NCBI GenBank assembly: GCA_016208495.1 | Contig: JACQXX010000107.1 | Coordinates: forward strand, 56,630 to 120,629 | Reading direction: 5' to 3' | Source of the DNA: Acidobacteriota bacterium | GTDB lineage: Bacteria > Acidobacteriota > Blastocatellia > Chloracidobacteriales > Chloracidobacteriaceae | DNA length: 64,000 nucleotides | Part shown: positions 42,021-51,840 of the stretch, in pieces | Layout: every line of letters starts with the position of its first letter | Position numbering within the stretch: the first letter of the stretch is position 1 | Notes under the pieces: generated by a model | What the model was told of the DNA's origin: nothing | Databases searched by the model: none | What the model saw: the letters and a program-made list of their open reading frames with translations, nothing else | Made by a program: the position numbers and the translations under genes

Positions 42021-43319
42021 TTAAGACGGAGACAGGCTTCGTTCCTGAGCTGCCGCCGTATAGTGGTTTTTCATAAACCATTGAACGATCACCCAGGCCA
42101 GACCTGGAAGCATCAGATAGACCCCAATCCCGCTGGCAATCATGCGGGGTGAAAACTGGCTATTATCCACCAGCCATCCAACCGTGTAATTTGAAATGGC
42201 GCCGGCCAGCGTCAGCAGTCCCCATTCAAGGGCAAACACTCGACCGCGAAACTCATCGGGGACGCTTAACTGGAGCAATACCGTACTGTTCACCCATTGA
42301 ATACTTCCGCCGATATGGGCTCCGACCAGCAGGCACATGGCCACCGGTAAACTTGGTGCCTGGCCGAAAAGAACATAAAAAGAACCATAAATGAGAAAGG
42401 CCCAGCCAATTCCTCGACGAAGCATCACTGGTGTTTCGCCGCCGACCCGGCGGGCAATCACTGGTCCCAGAGCCGTGCCCAATCCCCGAGCGGCATACAG
42501 CAAGGCAATGGCGGTTCCAGTTTTCCCAATCGGAAACAGCCGTTGTCCAAAGATGGTAAACAACACCAGAAAGCCTCCGCCAAGGCTGGCCGAAGTTTTC
42601 ACCAGCAGGTACGAGAGCACGACGGGTCGCTGCCAGACATAGGCCAACCCGGCGCCTAATTCATTCAGGCTCGACCGGATACCAAAGGCTTCCTGTCTGG
42701 CCTTGAATTGTTCGACGGAGAGGTGTTCGGTCCGAACATAACTTTTGATTTGCCAGATGAAGTAGGCTGAGCACAAAAACGAAAGCGAATCCAAAACGAA
42801 GGTTGCTTCACGCCCCACGGCCAGCGTGATGAAACCGCCAACTCCGGCGCCGATGGCCAGTGTCATTGACCAGGTAAGAGAAGAAAGCGCGTTTGCCGTG
42901 AACAACTCTTCACGTTTGCAGAGCGACGGCAAGAGTGCCTGGCGGGCTGGTTCAAACAGGGCGCTCATCACATCGGTCATGCCAACGACGACATACACCA
43001 TCCAGACGTGTTCCGGTCGCCGCACCAGCAATAATCCTAAAACCGTCACTGCCCGCATCAGGTCCGCAAAGATCATGATTGCCCGGCGTGGAAACCGGTC
43101 GGCAATCACACCCGAAATGGGACTCAAGACAAAGTAGGGCAAGAATTGCAGCACAATCACCCAGGCAACAGCGCGACCAGAACCAGTCAATGATTCCACC
43201 AGCGAATACATCGCGGCTGAATACAACCAGTCACCCATTTGACTGATCACCTGTCCCAACCAGAGCCGGCGGTAATTCGGATTTTGTTTCAGCAGTTGAA
43301 GGTAAGAGAGTGAAGCCAT
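42021..43319 (-). CDS. MFS transporter (EntS/DHA3-like)
   Basis: A 432-residue inner-membrane protein with about 12 helices. The N-terminus (NPNYRRLWLGQVISQMGDWL) and the motif ISGVIADRFPRRAIMI mark the MFS_3 group that includes enterobactin and macrolide exporters. GLGTALGPVIARRVGG follows near residue 285. The substrate is unknown. It lies on the same strand as the TetA-like gene downstream but is separated from it by a repeat block, so co-transcription is uncertain. GAAGAAT repeats lie directly upstream of its start. Confidence 0.9.
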   Translation of the reverse strand: MASLSYLQLLKQNPNYRRLWLGQVISQMGDWLYSAAMYSLVESLTGSGRAVAWVIVLQFLPYFVLSPISGVIADRFPRRAIMIFADLMRAVTVLGLLLVRRPEHVWMVYVVVGMTDVMSALFEPARQALLPSLCKREELFTANALSSLTWSMTLAIGAGVGGFITLAVGREATFVLDSLSFLCSAYFIWQIKSYVRTEHLSVEQFKARQEAFGIRSSLNELGAGLAYVWQRPVVLSYLLVKTSASLGGGFLVLFTIFGQRLFPIGKTGTAIALLYAARGLGTALGPVIARRVGGETPVMLRRGIGWAFLIYGSFYVLFGQAPSLPVAMCLLVGAHIGGSIQWVNSTVLLQLSVPDEFRGRVFALEWGLLTLAGAISNYTVGWLVDNSQFSPRMIASGIGVYLMLPGLAWVIVQWFMKNHYTAAAQERSLSPS

Positions 43320-43323
43320 TGAG

Positions 43324-43619
43324 ATGAATGAAGAATGAAGAATGAAGAATGAAGAATTGAGAATGAAGAATTGAGAATGAAGAATGAAGAATTGAGAATG
43401 ACCTGAATTTTGCCAAAAATAGGAACACCTTGCTCAAAGATCAGTACCCACCAGGTCGGATACGTCTCGCACAGGGGAATCTCAGCGAGCCGTGCGTGGA
43501 ATGAAAATTCACCAGGGTCTCCCTTGTCACACCCGCCAAACCGACTTCACACCTGCCTTTATGTCCTTTATGTCCTTAATTTCTTCATTCTTCATTCTCA
43601 ATTCTCAATTCTTCCTTCT
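43324..43619. repeat. Inverted GAAGAAT/ATTCTTC heptamer arrays
   Basis: About eleven GAAGAAT/GAATTGA units (43324-43400) and their complement (43581-43619) enclose a 180 bp spacer without a gene. The right arm encodes the last residues and TGA stop of the MutM gene (LRIENEE). Short GTCCTTTAT repeats lie just inside it. Confidence 0.9.
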
Positions 43620-44445
43620 TTTGACAATTGGGGCAAAAATAGGTTGAGCGTTGACCTTGCCGGATGCGCTCAATCAGGGTTTCACAGCGCCAGCATGGCT
43701 CGCCTTCGCGGTCATAGACGGCCAGTGCTTCTTCGAAGGCGTTCCCAAAATAACCGCCTGTAATGTCTTCAGGGTTGGTGTGGATGGTGCTTCCGGCTTC
43801 AATGGCGGCTTCCAAAATGGCCTGAATCGCCGGATGAAGATCTTCAAGCTGGGTTGGAGTCACTTTGCTGGCAGGGAGTTCGGGATGAATCCGGGCGGCA
43901 AACAAGGCTTCAGCGGCATAAATATTGCCCAATCCAAGCACTCTGGTCTGATCAAGCAACACTTCTTTGATCGCCCGTTTGGATTTGCTGAGTGTTGTCG
44001 TGAGATATTCAAGCGTAAAGTCCGGCCCGAGCGGTTCTGGTGCCAAACTGCTCAATTCTTTGGCTTGATGGAGTTCATCCGTTTTGACCAGGTGCATCAT
44101 TCCAAAGTGGCGTTGATCCTGAAACGCCAGCAATTTGTTTTCATCCAGCGCAAAAATGGCGTGGGTAAATTTGGGAAGTTCAGCCGATTGATCAACATAG
44201 AGAAACCGTCCTGACATCCGCAGATGGACAATCAACGTGTCGCTGGAATCCAGGTGGAGCAGGATATGTTTTCCACGTCGGCCAATATCGGTAAAGGTGG
44301 CACCTTTGAGCCGGTCACAAAACTCCTCGGGTGTATGGGCTGGGATCAATTTGGCACGGTTGATCACTGCTTGCTCAATGGTGTGTTCAGGTAACAATTG
44401 GCGGAGGTAGGCCGCAACAGATTCGACTTCAGGTAGTTCAGGCAT
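43585..44445 (-). CDS. mutM: Formamidopyrimidine-DNA glycosylase
   Basis: A 286-residue base-excision repair enzyme that removes 8-oxoguanine and other damaged purines. The start at 44445 is fixed by the catalytic N-terminus MPELPEVE, in which Pro2 and Glu3 form the active site after Met removal. QTRVLGLGNIYAAEALF near residue 160 is the helix-two-turn-helix, and the C-terminal zinc finger is CWRCETLIERIRQGQRSTYFCPNC in two parts (C-x2-C, C-x2-C). The final LRIENEE is encoded by a GAAGAAT repeat and replaces the usual short tail. The ATG at 44517 would add 24 residues and block catalysis. Confidence 0.95.
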   Translation of the reverse strand: MPELPEVESVAAYLRQLLPEHTIEQAVINRAKLIPAHTPEEFCDRLKGATFTDIGRRGKHILLHLDSSDTLIVHLRMSGRFLYVDQSAELPKFTHAIFALDENKLLAFQDQRHFGMMHLVKTDELHQAKELSSLAPEPLGPDFTLEYLTTTLSKSKRAIKEVLLDQTRVLGLGNIYAAEALFAARIHPELPASKVTPTQLEDLHPAIQAILEAAIEAGSTIHTNPEDITGGYFGNAFEEALAVYDREGEPCWRCETLIERIRQGQRSTYFCPNCQKKEELRIENEE

Positions 44446-44557
44446 AAGTTGAGAGCGAGTCGCGAGATTGTGAGTAGCAAGTAGTAAAACCCTGGTTCTT
44501 AACCCTTTGGTATCCATTGTGCAACCTGGTTTGGCAGGTCCAGTGTATGCCCGATTC

Positions 44558-44583
44558 CCTTACGCAGGTGGCACTGACAACCG
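44558..44583. repeat. GTCAGTACCACCTGCG repeat (inverted copy)
   Basis: TACGCAGGTGGCACTGACAA, the complement of the element at 23088-23161 with small changes, in the gap between the divergent MutM and YfhO-like genes. Confidence 0.6.
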
Positions 44584-44668
44584 TATCCTTCGTAAGCCCC
44601 TTGTTTGAAGTAGCCCAAAGCGATACAGTCGCCACTTTTCTCAGGTGCTGCTCAACTCTTCCTTTGCA

Positions 44669-44699
44669 TGACTGACTACTGACTACTGACTACTGACTG
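44669..44699. repeat. TACTGAC heptamer array
   Basis: Four or five TACTGAC units ending eight bases before the ATG at 44707. No facing inverted array was found in this gap. Confidence 0.8.
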
Positions 44700-44706
44700 C
44701 CTTTCT

Positions 44707-47289
44707 ATGTTTTCTTCCGTTCAATCTTACTTCAAAGCGCGTCCGAAACTGGCCCATCTGGCTGCGGCGCTGGTGCTCTTGATTCTGGTCACTGGAATGT
44801 TTTGGCGAGTGGTTTTTCTCGGAGAAACCATGGTTGATGCGGCAACGCTCCAAAACCAGCTTCCGTGGGGAGACACCGGGCCAACCTACCTTGGGCATTC
44901 GTACAACCGGCGCGACATCACTGACACATACATCACCCGCGAATATTTTCTGGTGGATTCTTACAAACAGGGCGAATGGCCAATGTGGAGCCCTTATAAC
45001 CTGGGCGGGCATCCGATTTATGCGGATGGCGTGTTTCGCATGTTCTCGCCATTCAATGTCTTGTACTGGATATTTGACGTTCCGCGTGCCTATGATCTGA
45101 CCTGCCTGCTGCAACTCTTTTTGATGGGACTGTTTACCTATTTGTTTTTCATCAACATCCGCCTTGGTCCGTTTTCGTCACTTTTCGGGGCGATGACCTT
45201 TATGTTTGCCAGCCTGACGATTTTTCACGTGACCAGTTCCGGGTGGCTTGGCGGGTTGATGTGGCTGCCGTTGATTTTCTTGAGTCTGGATCGGGCGATT
45301 GAACGTGGTTCACACTGGGCGGCAGTTGGCGTTGGGGTCTGTCTGGCGATGCAGTTTTACTGCGGATATATGCCGAATCAAATTTATTATCTCGGCGCCA
45401 TCGTGACCTACTATGGATTTCAGGCACTCTTCAATCCGAAATTCAAAGCTTCTGGTTCGGTACATCAATGGCTGGCAAAGGTGCCAATTGCCAAACTGCT
45501 GGTGATTTCGCTGGTGGTGGGGATGACGCTTTCGGCGGCCCAATGGATGCCAATTTTTGAATTGCTTGGATATTCAAATCGGAAAATTGTTCCAACGGAA
45601 CTGGCACCAAACTGGCTGCCGCCCTGGTATCTCATCACGGCATTGCTCCCGCACGTGTTTGGCGAAGCCTATGACCCCAAATTTGCGGTGTTGTTTGTCG
45701 GAATCGGTGTTTCCCATGCGCACACGGTGTACTTTGGGCTGAGCGGCGTGTTGTTGGGGAGCTTTGGCGGCTATGTGTGGTGGGTGCGGCGCAAGGTTAC
45801 AGCCTTGATGACTGAAGACCGGCTGCGACTTGGGTATTTTCTGTTTCTGTTGGTGTTTTCGACCTTTGTGATGTGCGCGGTGCCGCTCTATGTCCATATC
45901 ACACAATACATTCCGGTCTTACAGACCATCCGGGTGACCAATCGGGTGAGTGTGCTGTTTACTTTTTCGACGGCAGCCGTGGTGGCTTACGGATTGCACT
46001 TCCTGTTGCAACTCGAAGGCGACGTCCTGGATGGTTTCACTCGCTGGATCAAACGCCTGGGAATGCTCTATCTCTCGCTGATGGGACTGGTCATCACCGT
46101 GGTTTCAGCCATCGCCCAAACCGGCTGGTATCAGGGAATGATGTTTAACTACAACAGTTTGCGGCGAATGATCCGGGCCCCGCTGGCCATTTCGGAAAAC
46201 TTTGATCTCACCAATGTAGACTATTTCCCAGGAACATTGATTCCGCTCGTGTTTTTTGGCGTGGTGTTTGCGCTGTTTCTGGCCTGGCGGCGTGGACGCT
46301 TGAGCCAGCCGGTGTTTTGTGCGGTGTTGCTGGTGGTGGCCGTGGTGGATTTGGGATGGAATGCCAGTCAGTTGAATGAAAGTTACCCCCGGTCACTGGT
46401 GTATCACTCCAGCGCGGCGACCACATTTTTGCAATCGGATCCAGATGTGTTTCGGGTGGTCGTGGCACCGGCGAATTTCAGCACCAAAGGACAGGTCAGC
46501 CAGTTCCGAAAAATTGTCGCTCCACCAAATACCCTGGTGCCCTATCGCATTCAAACCATCAGCGGCAAAGATCAACTTTTTCCGCGCTGGTATCGGGAAA
46601 TGGCTTCTGCGGTGCAGAGCCAGAATTACCTGAGCCACGTGGTTTTTGACCCGCTCCAGTCGCCCTGGTATGACCTGTGGAATGTGAAATATCTGATTAC
46701 CAACGACGACACGCCGTTTGTGCCGGAACACTATGTCGAACGTTTCACCGGGGAAGGCGTGCGCATTTACGAAAATCCAAAGGCCAAACCCCGTGCATTT
46801 TTTGTCCCTCGTGCGATTGGGATGCCTGACACACCGCTGGCTCGCAAGAAAGACTCAATCCCAGATGAAATTGTGAAATTGATCAAAGCCCCAGGGTTTG
46901 ACCCGCTTCAAACGGCCTATGTTCAAGGAGAAGGTGCCCAAGGCGAGGTTGTATATCGTCCGGCGCCAGATGATTTTGTCAAAATGGTGAGGTATCAAAA
47001 CAATACCATTCGGATTGCCGCGAAGAGTGCATCCGGCGGGGTGCTGGTATTGTCTGATACATACTATCCGGGCTGGAATGTGTACGTTGACGGTGTAAAA
47101 CAACCCCTCTGGCGAGCTGACCATGCGTTGCGGGCCGTGAAATTGGCGGCGGGCGAGCATCAGGTTGAGTTTCGGTTTGAGCCAGTGCGTTTCAAATTGG
47201 GGCTTGTGCTGAGTGGGATCGCTTTGATTGTGCTTACTTTGTGGGGATCCATAAGCTTATACCATTTTGGAATGAAGTTATCGTATTAG
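44707..47289 (+). CDS. YfhO-like large membrane protein (GT-C-type fold)
   Basis: An 860-residue protein with about 12-13 membrane helices and large outer loops. The N-terminal region (NQLPWGDTGPTYLGHSYNRR, then KQGEWPMWSPYNLGGHPIYAD) is characteristic of YfhO-like and related GT-C glycosyltransferase-fold proteins. The C-terminal soluble part contains DTYYPGWNVYVDG, a hallmark of the family. YfhO in Firmicutes helps glycosylate teichoic acids; here the substrate is unknown. The last residues (YHFGMKLSY) and the TAG stop are encoded by a MITE-like element starting at 47258. Confidence 0.85.
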   Translation: MFSSVQSYFKARPKLAHLAAALVLLILVTGMFWRVVFLGETMVDAATLQNQLPWGDTGPTYLGHSYNRRDITDTYITREYFLVDSYKQGEWPMWSPYNLGGHPIYADGVFRMFSPFNVLYWIFDVPRAYDLTCLLQLFLMGLFTYLFFINIRLGPFSSLFGAMTFMFASLTIFHVTSSGWLGGLMWLPLIFLSLDRAIERGSHWAAVGVGVCLAMQFYCGYMPNQIYYLGAIVTYYGFQALFNPKFKASGSVHQWLAKVPIAKLLVISLVVGMTLSAAQWMPIFELLGYSNRKIVPTELAPNWLPPWYLITALLPHVFGEAYDPKFAVLFVGIGVSHAHTVYFGLSGVLLGSFGGYVWWVRRKVTALMTEDRLRLGYFLFLLVFSTFVMCAVPLYVHITQYIPVLQTIRVTNRVSVLFTFSTAAVVAYGLHFLLQLEGDVLDGFTRWIKRLGMLYLSLMGLVITVVSAIAQTGWYQGMMFNYNSLRRMIRAPLAISENFDLTNVDYFPGTLIPLVFFGVVFALFLAWRRGRLSQPVFCAVLLVVAVVDLGWNASQLNESYPRSLVYHSSAATTFLQSDPDVFRVVVAPANFSTKGQVSQFRKIVAPPNTLVPYRIQTISGKDQLFPRWYREMASAVQSQNYLSHVVFDPLQSPWYDLWNVKYLITNDDTPFVPEHYVERFTGEGVRIYENPKAKPRAFFVPRAIGMPDTPLARKKDSIPDEIVKLIKAPGFDPLQTAYVQGEGAQGEVVYRPAPDDFVKMVRYQNNTIRIAAKSASGGVLVLSDTYYPGWNVYVDGVKQPLWRADHALRAVKLAAGEHQVEFRFEPVRFKLGLVLSGIALIVLTLWGSISLYHFGMKLSY

Positions 47290-47365
47290 GGAACAGTCAA
47301 GTAATTCAATCAATTGAATTTAGTGAACTACTGACTACGATCTACTGACTACAAACTGGTATTAC
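47258..47365. repeat. MITE-like element, copy 3
   Basis: A complete 108 bp copy with ends TTATACCA and TGGTATTA. It starts inside the end of the YfhO-like gene and supplies its last ten codons. Internal TACTGAC/TACTGACTACAAACTGG matches the other copies. Confidence 0.9.
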
Positions 47366-47422
47366 TATTGAATCGGCGCTCACAATAAATGTGAGGCTGG
47401 TCAGCGGTAGAAAGGAGGGCTT

Positions 47423-49282
47423 GTGAAAGATTATGGGCATCGGTTTCGAGCCGCTGTTCGATTGTGGCGGTTTCGCCTGCACCGGGCCAATGTTGCCGGG
47501 TTACGGGTCTTTCTAAAACTCATTCCTGAAGAAGGCCAACGCGTCTTTGCGTTGACGATTTTTGTTGGTGCCATCTGTGGCATTGCGGCAGTGGCTTTTC
47601 ATCTGGCCATTCATTTTGCCGAAACACATTTGATTGACCGGGCCCAGGCGGCACCTGGGTATTCCTGGATCTGGTGGGTCATATTACTTCCAACACTGGG
47701 TGGACTGGTGTGCGGGATTTTGCTGGAGTTTGTGGTGCCAGATGCTCGCGGAAGTGGGATTCCACAAGTCAAGGTGGCATATGTGGTTCACGATGGGAGG
47801 CTGGCACTTCGAACTGTTGTTGGAAAATTTCTGCTTGGCACATTGCAAATTGGTTCCGGCGCCTCTTTAGGGAGAGAAGGCCCGACGGTCCAAATTTGTG
47901 CCGGGATTGCCAGCTTATTTGGCCAGGCCGCCGCATTGTCACGCCAGAATCTCACGCGGTTATTGCCAGTTGGCGCCGCTGCCGGAGTCGCCGCCGCGTT
48001 CAATGCCCCACTGGCGGCAGTCACGTTTAGCATTGAAGAGATTGTCGGAGACCTTGATCAAACACTTCTGTCAGGAATAGTGGTGGCAGCCGCCCTGGCG
48101 GCTGTGATTGAGCATAATGTGTTGGGGGCCCATCCGATCTTACACATTCCACCCGGATATGGATTGCACCACACCTCATCCCTCCTGCTGTATGCCGTGT
48201 TGGGAGTTGTGGCAGCCCTGGTTTCGCTTGTATTCACTGATTTACTGCTCGTTCTCCGCAAAAAATTTCGTCAGAGTCGGGTCTTGCCTGGCTGGGCTCG
48301 CCCAGCAATTGGAGGGCTTGTCACTGGGGTTCTGGCCGTGGTGGCACTCTTATGGTTGAACGAATCAGGCATAACTGGTGGCGGATATGAAACACTCAAC
48401 CGGGCACTGGCCGGAGTGCTGGATATACGGGTGATGCTGGTTCTGTGCGCAATGAAAGTGCTGGCTACGACATTCTCTTACAGTAGCGGTGGCGCTGGTG
48501 GAATTTTTGCGCCATCGCTGTTTATTGGGGCCATGGTTGGTGGTGTGATCGGGTATCTGGACGTTGGTTTGTTTCACCACAGTAGTGCTGAAATCGGAGC
48601 CTTTGCCCTGGTTGGGATGGGGGCAGTTTTTGCGGGAATCATTCGGGCGCCGATTACATCAGTCTTGATCATTTTTGAAATGACAGGCAGTTATGAACTC
48701 GTCTTGCCACTCATGATTGCCAACATGATTGCTTATCGTCTGGCGCGAAAATGGCGGCCAACTCCGATCTATGAGGCTTTGCTGGAACAGGACAATATTT
48801 TTCTTCCACACCCCTCAGGGAAAGTAACCCATGCCCTTGAGCAAATCGGAGTGGGGGACGCCATGACCACCGACCTCATAACCATTCCAGCCGATATGGC
48901 TTTACCCGAAGCTCTGGAGGTGATGTCACCTTATGACTTTGCCACCTTCCCGGTTGTTGGCACCCAGCGTGAGTATCTTGGGTTGGTCAGCCGGGCGCGT
49001 GTTCGGCGAAATCTGGCCTTGAACCAGGGGAAACAAACCATTGCCGATATTGTGGAAAGAGTTCCCACCGTCTTCCCTGATTATGCACTTGTCCGAGCCG
49101 TAGTCATTATGAACTCTTCTCAGATCAGACACTTAGCTGTTGTTGATCGTGAAGATGAACGCCGGTTGCTTGGAATGATTACCATGAGTGATGTGGTGAG
49201 AGAGCAGGCGGTGGTTGCTTTAGACCTTGGAGTGACAGGGAAATCATTTACACCAGAATCTGGATTGACGCGAAGTTTTTGA
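47423..49282 (+). CDS. CLC-family chloride channel/antiporter with CBS domains
   Basis: A 619-residue protein starting at a GTG with AGGAGGG upstream. The CLC core (about 25-440) shows the selectivity motifs GSGIP (about 109-113), GREGP with the gating glutamate (about 150-154) and [12 protein letters not shown]. Two CBS domains at about 475-610 end the protein and may bind adenine nucleotides. The gating glutamate suggests Cl-/H+ exchange, though the second (internal) glutamate was not verified. The family helps in acid resistance and ion balance. It is 43 bp from the SugE-like gene downstream. Confidence 0.93.
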   Translation: MKDYGHRFRAAVRLWRFRLHRANVAGLRVFLKLIPEEGQRVFALTIFVGAICGIAAVAFHLAIHFAETHLIDRAQAAPGYSWIWWVILLPTLGGLVCGILLEFVVPDARGSGIPQVKVAYVVHDGRLALRTVVGKFLLGTLQIGSGASLGREGPTVQICAGIASLFGQAAALSRQNLTRLLPVGAAAGVAAAFNAPLAAVTFSIEEIVGDLDQTLLSGIVVAAALAAVIEHNVLGAHPILHIPPGYGLHHTSSLLLYAVLGVVAALVSLVFTDLLLVLRKKFRQSRVLPGWARPAIGGLVTGVLAVVALLWLNESGITGGGYETLNRALAGVLDIRVMLVLCAMKVLATTFSYSSGGAGGIFAPSLFIGAMVGGVIGYLDVGLFHHSSAEIGAFALVGMGAVFAGIIRAPITSVLIIFEMTGSYELVLPLMIANMIAYRLARKWRPTPIYEALLEQDNIFLPHPSGKVTHALEQIGVGDAMTTDLITIPADMALPEALEVMSPYDFATFPVVGTQREYLGLVSRARVRRNLALNQGKQTIADIVERVPTVFPDYALVRAVVIMNSSQIRHLAVVDREDERRLLGMITMSDVVREQAVVALDLGVTGKSFTPESGLTRSF

Positions 49283-49325
49283 CCTTGACCAAACTCAAAC
49301 ATCTAAATATTTAAATGAGGAGCTT

Positions 49326-49652
49326 ATGGCCTGGACCTATTTGATTATTGCCGGGTTGCTCGAAATTGTGTGGGCGATTGGGCTGAAATACTGCGAAGGA
49401 TTTACCAAACTCTGGCCCAGCCTCGGGACGCTGGCCGCAATGGGCGTCAGCTTCTTTCTGCTCTCGCTGGCGATGCGAACGCTTCCGGTTGGCACTGGCT
49501 ATGCGGTGTGGACCGGAATCGGCGCGGTGGGAACGGCGATCCTGGGAATGGTGCTTTTTAACGAACCACGCGAACTTGCCCGCATTCTTTGCATTGGTTT
49601 GATTGTGGTTGGAATTTTGGGATTGAAGTTTAGTTCGTCATCGCCAACTTGA
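49326..49652 (+). CDS. sugE: SMR-family guanidinium exporter SugE/Gdx
   Basis: A 108-residue inner-membrane protein with four helices. The conserved Glu13 (in [15 protein letters not shown]) binds substrate and protons. The segments [21 protein letters not shown] and [15 protein letters not shown] match the SugE/Gdx subgroup, which exports guanidinium, rather than the multidrug EmrE subgroup. No guanidine riboswitch is visible in the 43 bp upstream, so regulation must differ or come from the CLC transcript. Confidence 0.92.
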   Translation: MAWTYLIIAGLLEIVWAIGLKYCEGFTKLWPSLGTLAAMGVSFFLLSLAMRTLPVGTGYAVWTGIGAVGTAILGMVLFNEPRELARILCIGLIVVGILGLKFSSSSPT

Positions 49653-49676
49653 CTGAGGATGGCAGGGAAAAACGAA

Positions 49677-49705
49677 GGCCGGCTTGAGCGGGACTCAAGC
49701 CGGCC
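49677..49705. terminator. Strong hairpin, probable terminator between convergent genes
   Basis: GGCCGGCTTGAG pairs perfectly with CTCAAGCCGGCC over a five-base loop. Read on the minus strand it is followed by TTCGTTTTT, so it should terminate transcription of the small gene at 49757-49960; on the plus strand it lies just after sugE but lacks a T-tract. Confidence 0.75.
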
Positions 49706-49756
49706 AGAGGTTAAATCTGATCCTGTGACAGTTGCTCTTGTGTGGGGCGATATGCC

Positions 49757-49960
49757 TTACCGGAGGAGCTCCAGGATGCCGAGGTGATTAGGGTCAAGAC
49801 AGATACCGAGCAACAGGATAAACAATCCACCAAACATCGCGAGACCTAATTCAAGAAAATTAGGCAAAATCGATTGTTGCTGTTCAGCCCCTGTTTGGTG
49901 TGGAAGCGGCATGGTAGCTTCAGACGAAGCTGCGGAACGAACATTGAAGGTCTGATTCAT
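49757..49960 (-). CDS. Small single-helix membrane protein
   Basis: A 67-residue protein: ATG 49960 with AAGGAGGGG upstream at slightly long spacing. The N-terminal half is polar (MNQTFNVRSAASSEATMPLP), and the C-terminal half holds one membrane helix (LGLAMFGGLFILLLGICL). The hairpin at 49677-49705 is placed to terminate it. No family is recognised. The good ribosome site, terminator and membrane helix argue that it is expressed. Confidence 0.6.
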   Translation of the reverse strand: MNQTFNVRSAASSEATMPLPHQTGAEQQQSILPNFLELGLAMFGGLFILLLGICLDPNHLGILELLR

Positions 49961-50174
49961 TTGTGAAAGCCCCTCCTTCCATATAGATGAGATATCGGCT
50001 TGCAAGGCCACAGCAATTTGCTGTTATGTTGTAACACAGATTTAACAACGACGTAACATGAAATTTCACTTTTTTGAGATCTAAATTCCGGATAAGGTTG
50101 TTTTTTGCTCCTGAAAAGGACAAAAAAGACGAAAAAGACCAAATTTTAAAAAACTTGAACTCGAACCTGGATTT

Positions 50175-50234
50175 TCAGCCCCAAACCCCAAGCCCTCAGC
50201 CCTGGTTTTTCAAACCCTGAACCCTGAACCCTAA
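50175..50234. repeat. CCCCAAG/CCCTCAG and CCCTGAA arrays
   Basis: CAGCCCCAAACCCCAAGCCCTCAGCCC followed by CCCTGAACCCTGAACCC, ending 12 bases before the start at 50247. The two unit types lie side by side in the same strand orientation. Confidence 0.75.
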
Positions 50235-50246
50235 ATTCCGAGCCCC

Positions 50247-51035
50247 ATGACAAAAACCCTGATATTCGATTGCGATGGAACGTTAGCCGACACTGAGCCA
50301 TTTGGGCATTTACCTGCCTTTAATCAGATGTTTGAAGAGTTTGGTCTGCCGGTGAACTGGTCGGCCCAGGAATATGGTGGCCATCTGGCGATTAACGGTG
50401 GGAAAGAGCGGCTGGCCAGTTTATTGACGCCAGATTTTGTGGCGCACCTCGGTCTTTCTGATGACGAAACTGAGCAACTGGCCGAAGTTGAGCGCTGGCA
50501 TCGCCGGAAAACCCAAATTTATGCTGAGATTCTGGCTTCGGGACGAATTCCTCCGCGGCCTGGGGTTCTGAGGCTGTTGACCGAAGCCGTGGCAGATGGC
50601 TGGCAACTGGCGGTGGCTTCAACCAGTGCTCCTGATGCCGTTGGCGCCGTGTTACGTCATAGCGTCGGCCCAGAACTGGCGGACCGGTTTGCGCTGGTGC
50701 TGGCTGGGGATTCAGTGGATCGAAAAAAGCCGTTTCCAGATATTTACCATCTGGCGATTGATCAACTGAGACTTGATCCTCAGCAAACGCTGGTGATTGA
50801 AGATTCCCGCTACGGGTTACTTGCCGCCACACAGGCCGGATTGCGGTGTCTTATCACCATCAATCGCTATACTGAAATGGAAGATTTTAGCGAAGCACTG
50901 ATGGTGCTTTCATCGCTTGGGGATCCAGACGGGGAAGTCTTGCAGGTTCTGGCCAGCCGGAGCACGGTTGATCCCGGCGCCTATTTGACGGTAGACCATC
51001 TCAATGCCTTTTTGGTTGAAGACTATTCTTTTTGA
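50247..51035 (+). CDS. HAD-family phosphatase (CbbY/beta-phosphoglucomutase-like)
   Basis: A 262-residue haloacid-dehalogenase enzyme. Motif I is FDCDGTLADTEP at residues 7-18 with Asp8 and Asp10; motif II is the VASTS region near 128; motif III/IV are KKPFPDIYHLA and VIEDSRYGLLAA near 170-195. The cap resembles CbbY and beta-phosphoglucomutase relatives, which act on sugar phosphates. The last 60 residues form an extra C-terminal extension of unknown use. Its 3' end overlaps that of the convergent HEXXH gene by 13 bp. Confidence 0.9.
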   Translation: MTKTLIFDCDGTLADTEPFGHLPAFNQMFEEFGLPVNWSAQEYGGHLAINGGKERLASLLTPDFVAHLGLSDDETEQLAEVERWHRRKTQIYAEILASGRIPPRPGVLRLLTEAVADGWQLAVASTSAPDAVGAVLRHSVGPELADRFALVLAGDSVDRKKPFPDIYHLAIDQLRLDPQQTLVIEDSRYGLLAATQAGLRCLITINRYTEMEDFSEALMVLSSLGDPDGEVLQVLASRSTVDPGAYLTVDHLNAFLVEDYSF

Positions 51036-51592
51036 GCCAGCACGTGCATTCGGTAACAAATCCAGGCGCCGCTGGCAAGAGATGCCAGAATAATCCCCAG
51101 GGCCAGTACGCGGATCAGGAGCGCCAGTTTGGTGTCAAAACTCAGTAAACCCAGTGCTGACAACAAATAATGCCAGTCGTGGATCGGGTCATCCGTCAAA
51201 CCCAGCAGGGGAAGGCTTTGGGCGCGGGCGTCTCCGACATACGTGGCCAGATTGGAAAGACTGAGCGAGAGCCAGCTACTGCCAATTGTCACCGCGAAAT
51301 AATCACGCTGGTGGAGAAATCCCCCGATGACGATGATCGGTGCCGCCACCTGAGCCAGACTCCCACCCAAAACCGAAATGAACAGCCCAGCAAAGCCAAA
51401 CATAACGTGGCCGAGTTCGTGAATGCCAAAGGTAATGCCTGAAAAGAAATTTTGATATTCCGGATCAAACACCGAATGGACACCGGCATATCCGAAATAG
51501 AGCAGCAAAATCGCCCGCCAGATCGGGGATTTGTTCCGGCACCAGGTTTCAATATCTTCAAGTACATCTTGCCACCAGCGTTCCCAATCCAT
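51023..51592 (-). CDS. Membrane protein with HEXXH motif (possible M50-like protease)
   Basis: A 189-residue protein with about five membrane helices. GIHELGHVMFGFAGLFISVLGG places an HEXXH zinc motif (His58-His62) at the start of a membrane helix, as in site-2/M50-type intramembrane proteases. A later aspartate that could be the third ligand (for example DDPIHDW near residue 142) is possible but not in a standard NPDG motif. The function is a guess, and the gene is otherwise unrecognised. It converges with the HAD gene; a TACTGAC inverted array lies upstream. Confidence 0.7.
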   Translation of the reverse strand: MDWERWWQDVLEDIETWCRNKSPIWRAILLLYFGYAGVHSVFDPEYQNFFSGITFGIHELGHVMFGFAGLFISVLGGSLAQVAAPIIVIGGFLHQRDYFAVTIGSSWLSLSLSNLATYVGDARAQSLPLLGLTDDPIHDWHYLLSALGLLSFDTKLALLIRVLALGIILASLASGAWICYRMHVLAQKE

Positions 51593-51610
51593 AGCACCAC
51601 CTTCATTTTT

Positions 51611-51829
51611 AGTCAGTAGTTGATAAGTCAGTAGTCAGTAGTCAGTAGTTGATGAGTCAGTAGTCAGTAGATAAAACCCGGATCGTTGAATCTGCGGGAT
51701 TTTTGAAAAGAATTATTCCTAAATAACTCAAATAGAACCGAATACACTTGACAGAATTTCTCACTTCCCAACACTCGACTACTGACTACTGACTACTGAC
51801 TACTGACTACTGACTACTGACTACTGACG
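51611..51829. repeat. Inverted TACTGAC/GTCAGTA heptamer arrays
   Basis: Seven or so GTCAGTA units (51611-51670) face seven TACTGAC units (51776-51829) across a 105 bp spacer with no gene. The block fills the gap between the HEXXH membrane protein and the HlyD-like adaptor genes. Confidence 0.9.
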
Positions 51830-51840
51830 AATAACTCTTT

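Noticed and set aside
44446..44517. ATG at 44517 as the start of MutM
   Set aside because: The enzyme needs Pro2 at its N-terminus after Met removal, which only the start at 44445 provides.
49283..49325. Guanidine riboswitch before sugE
   Set aside because: The 43 bp gap is too short and has no matching conserved sequence.
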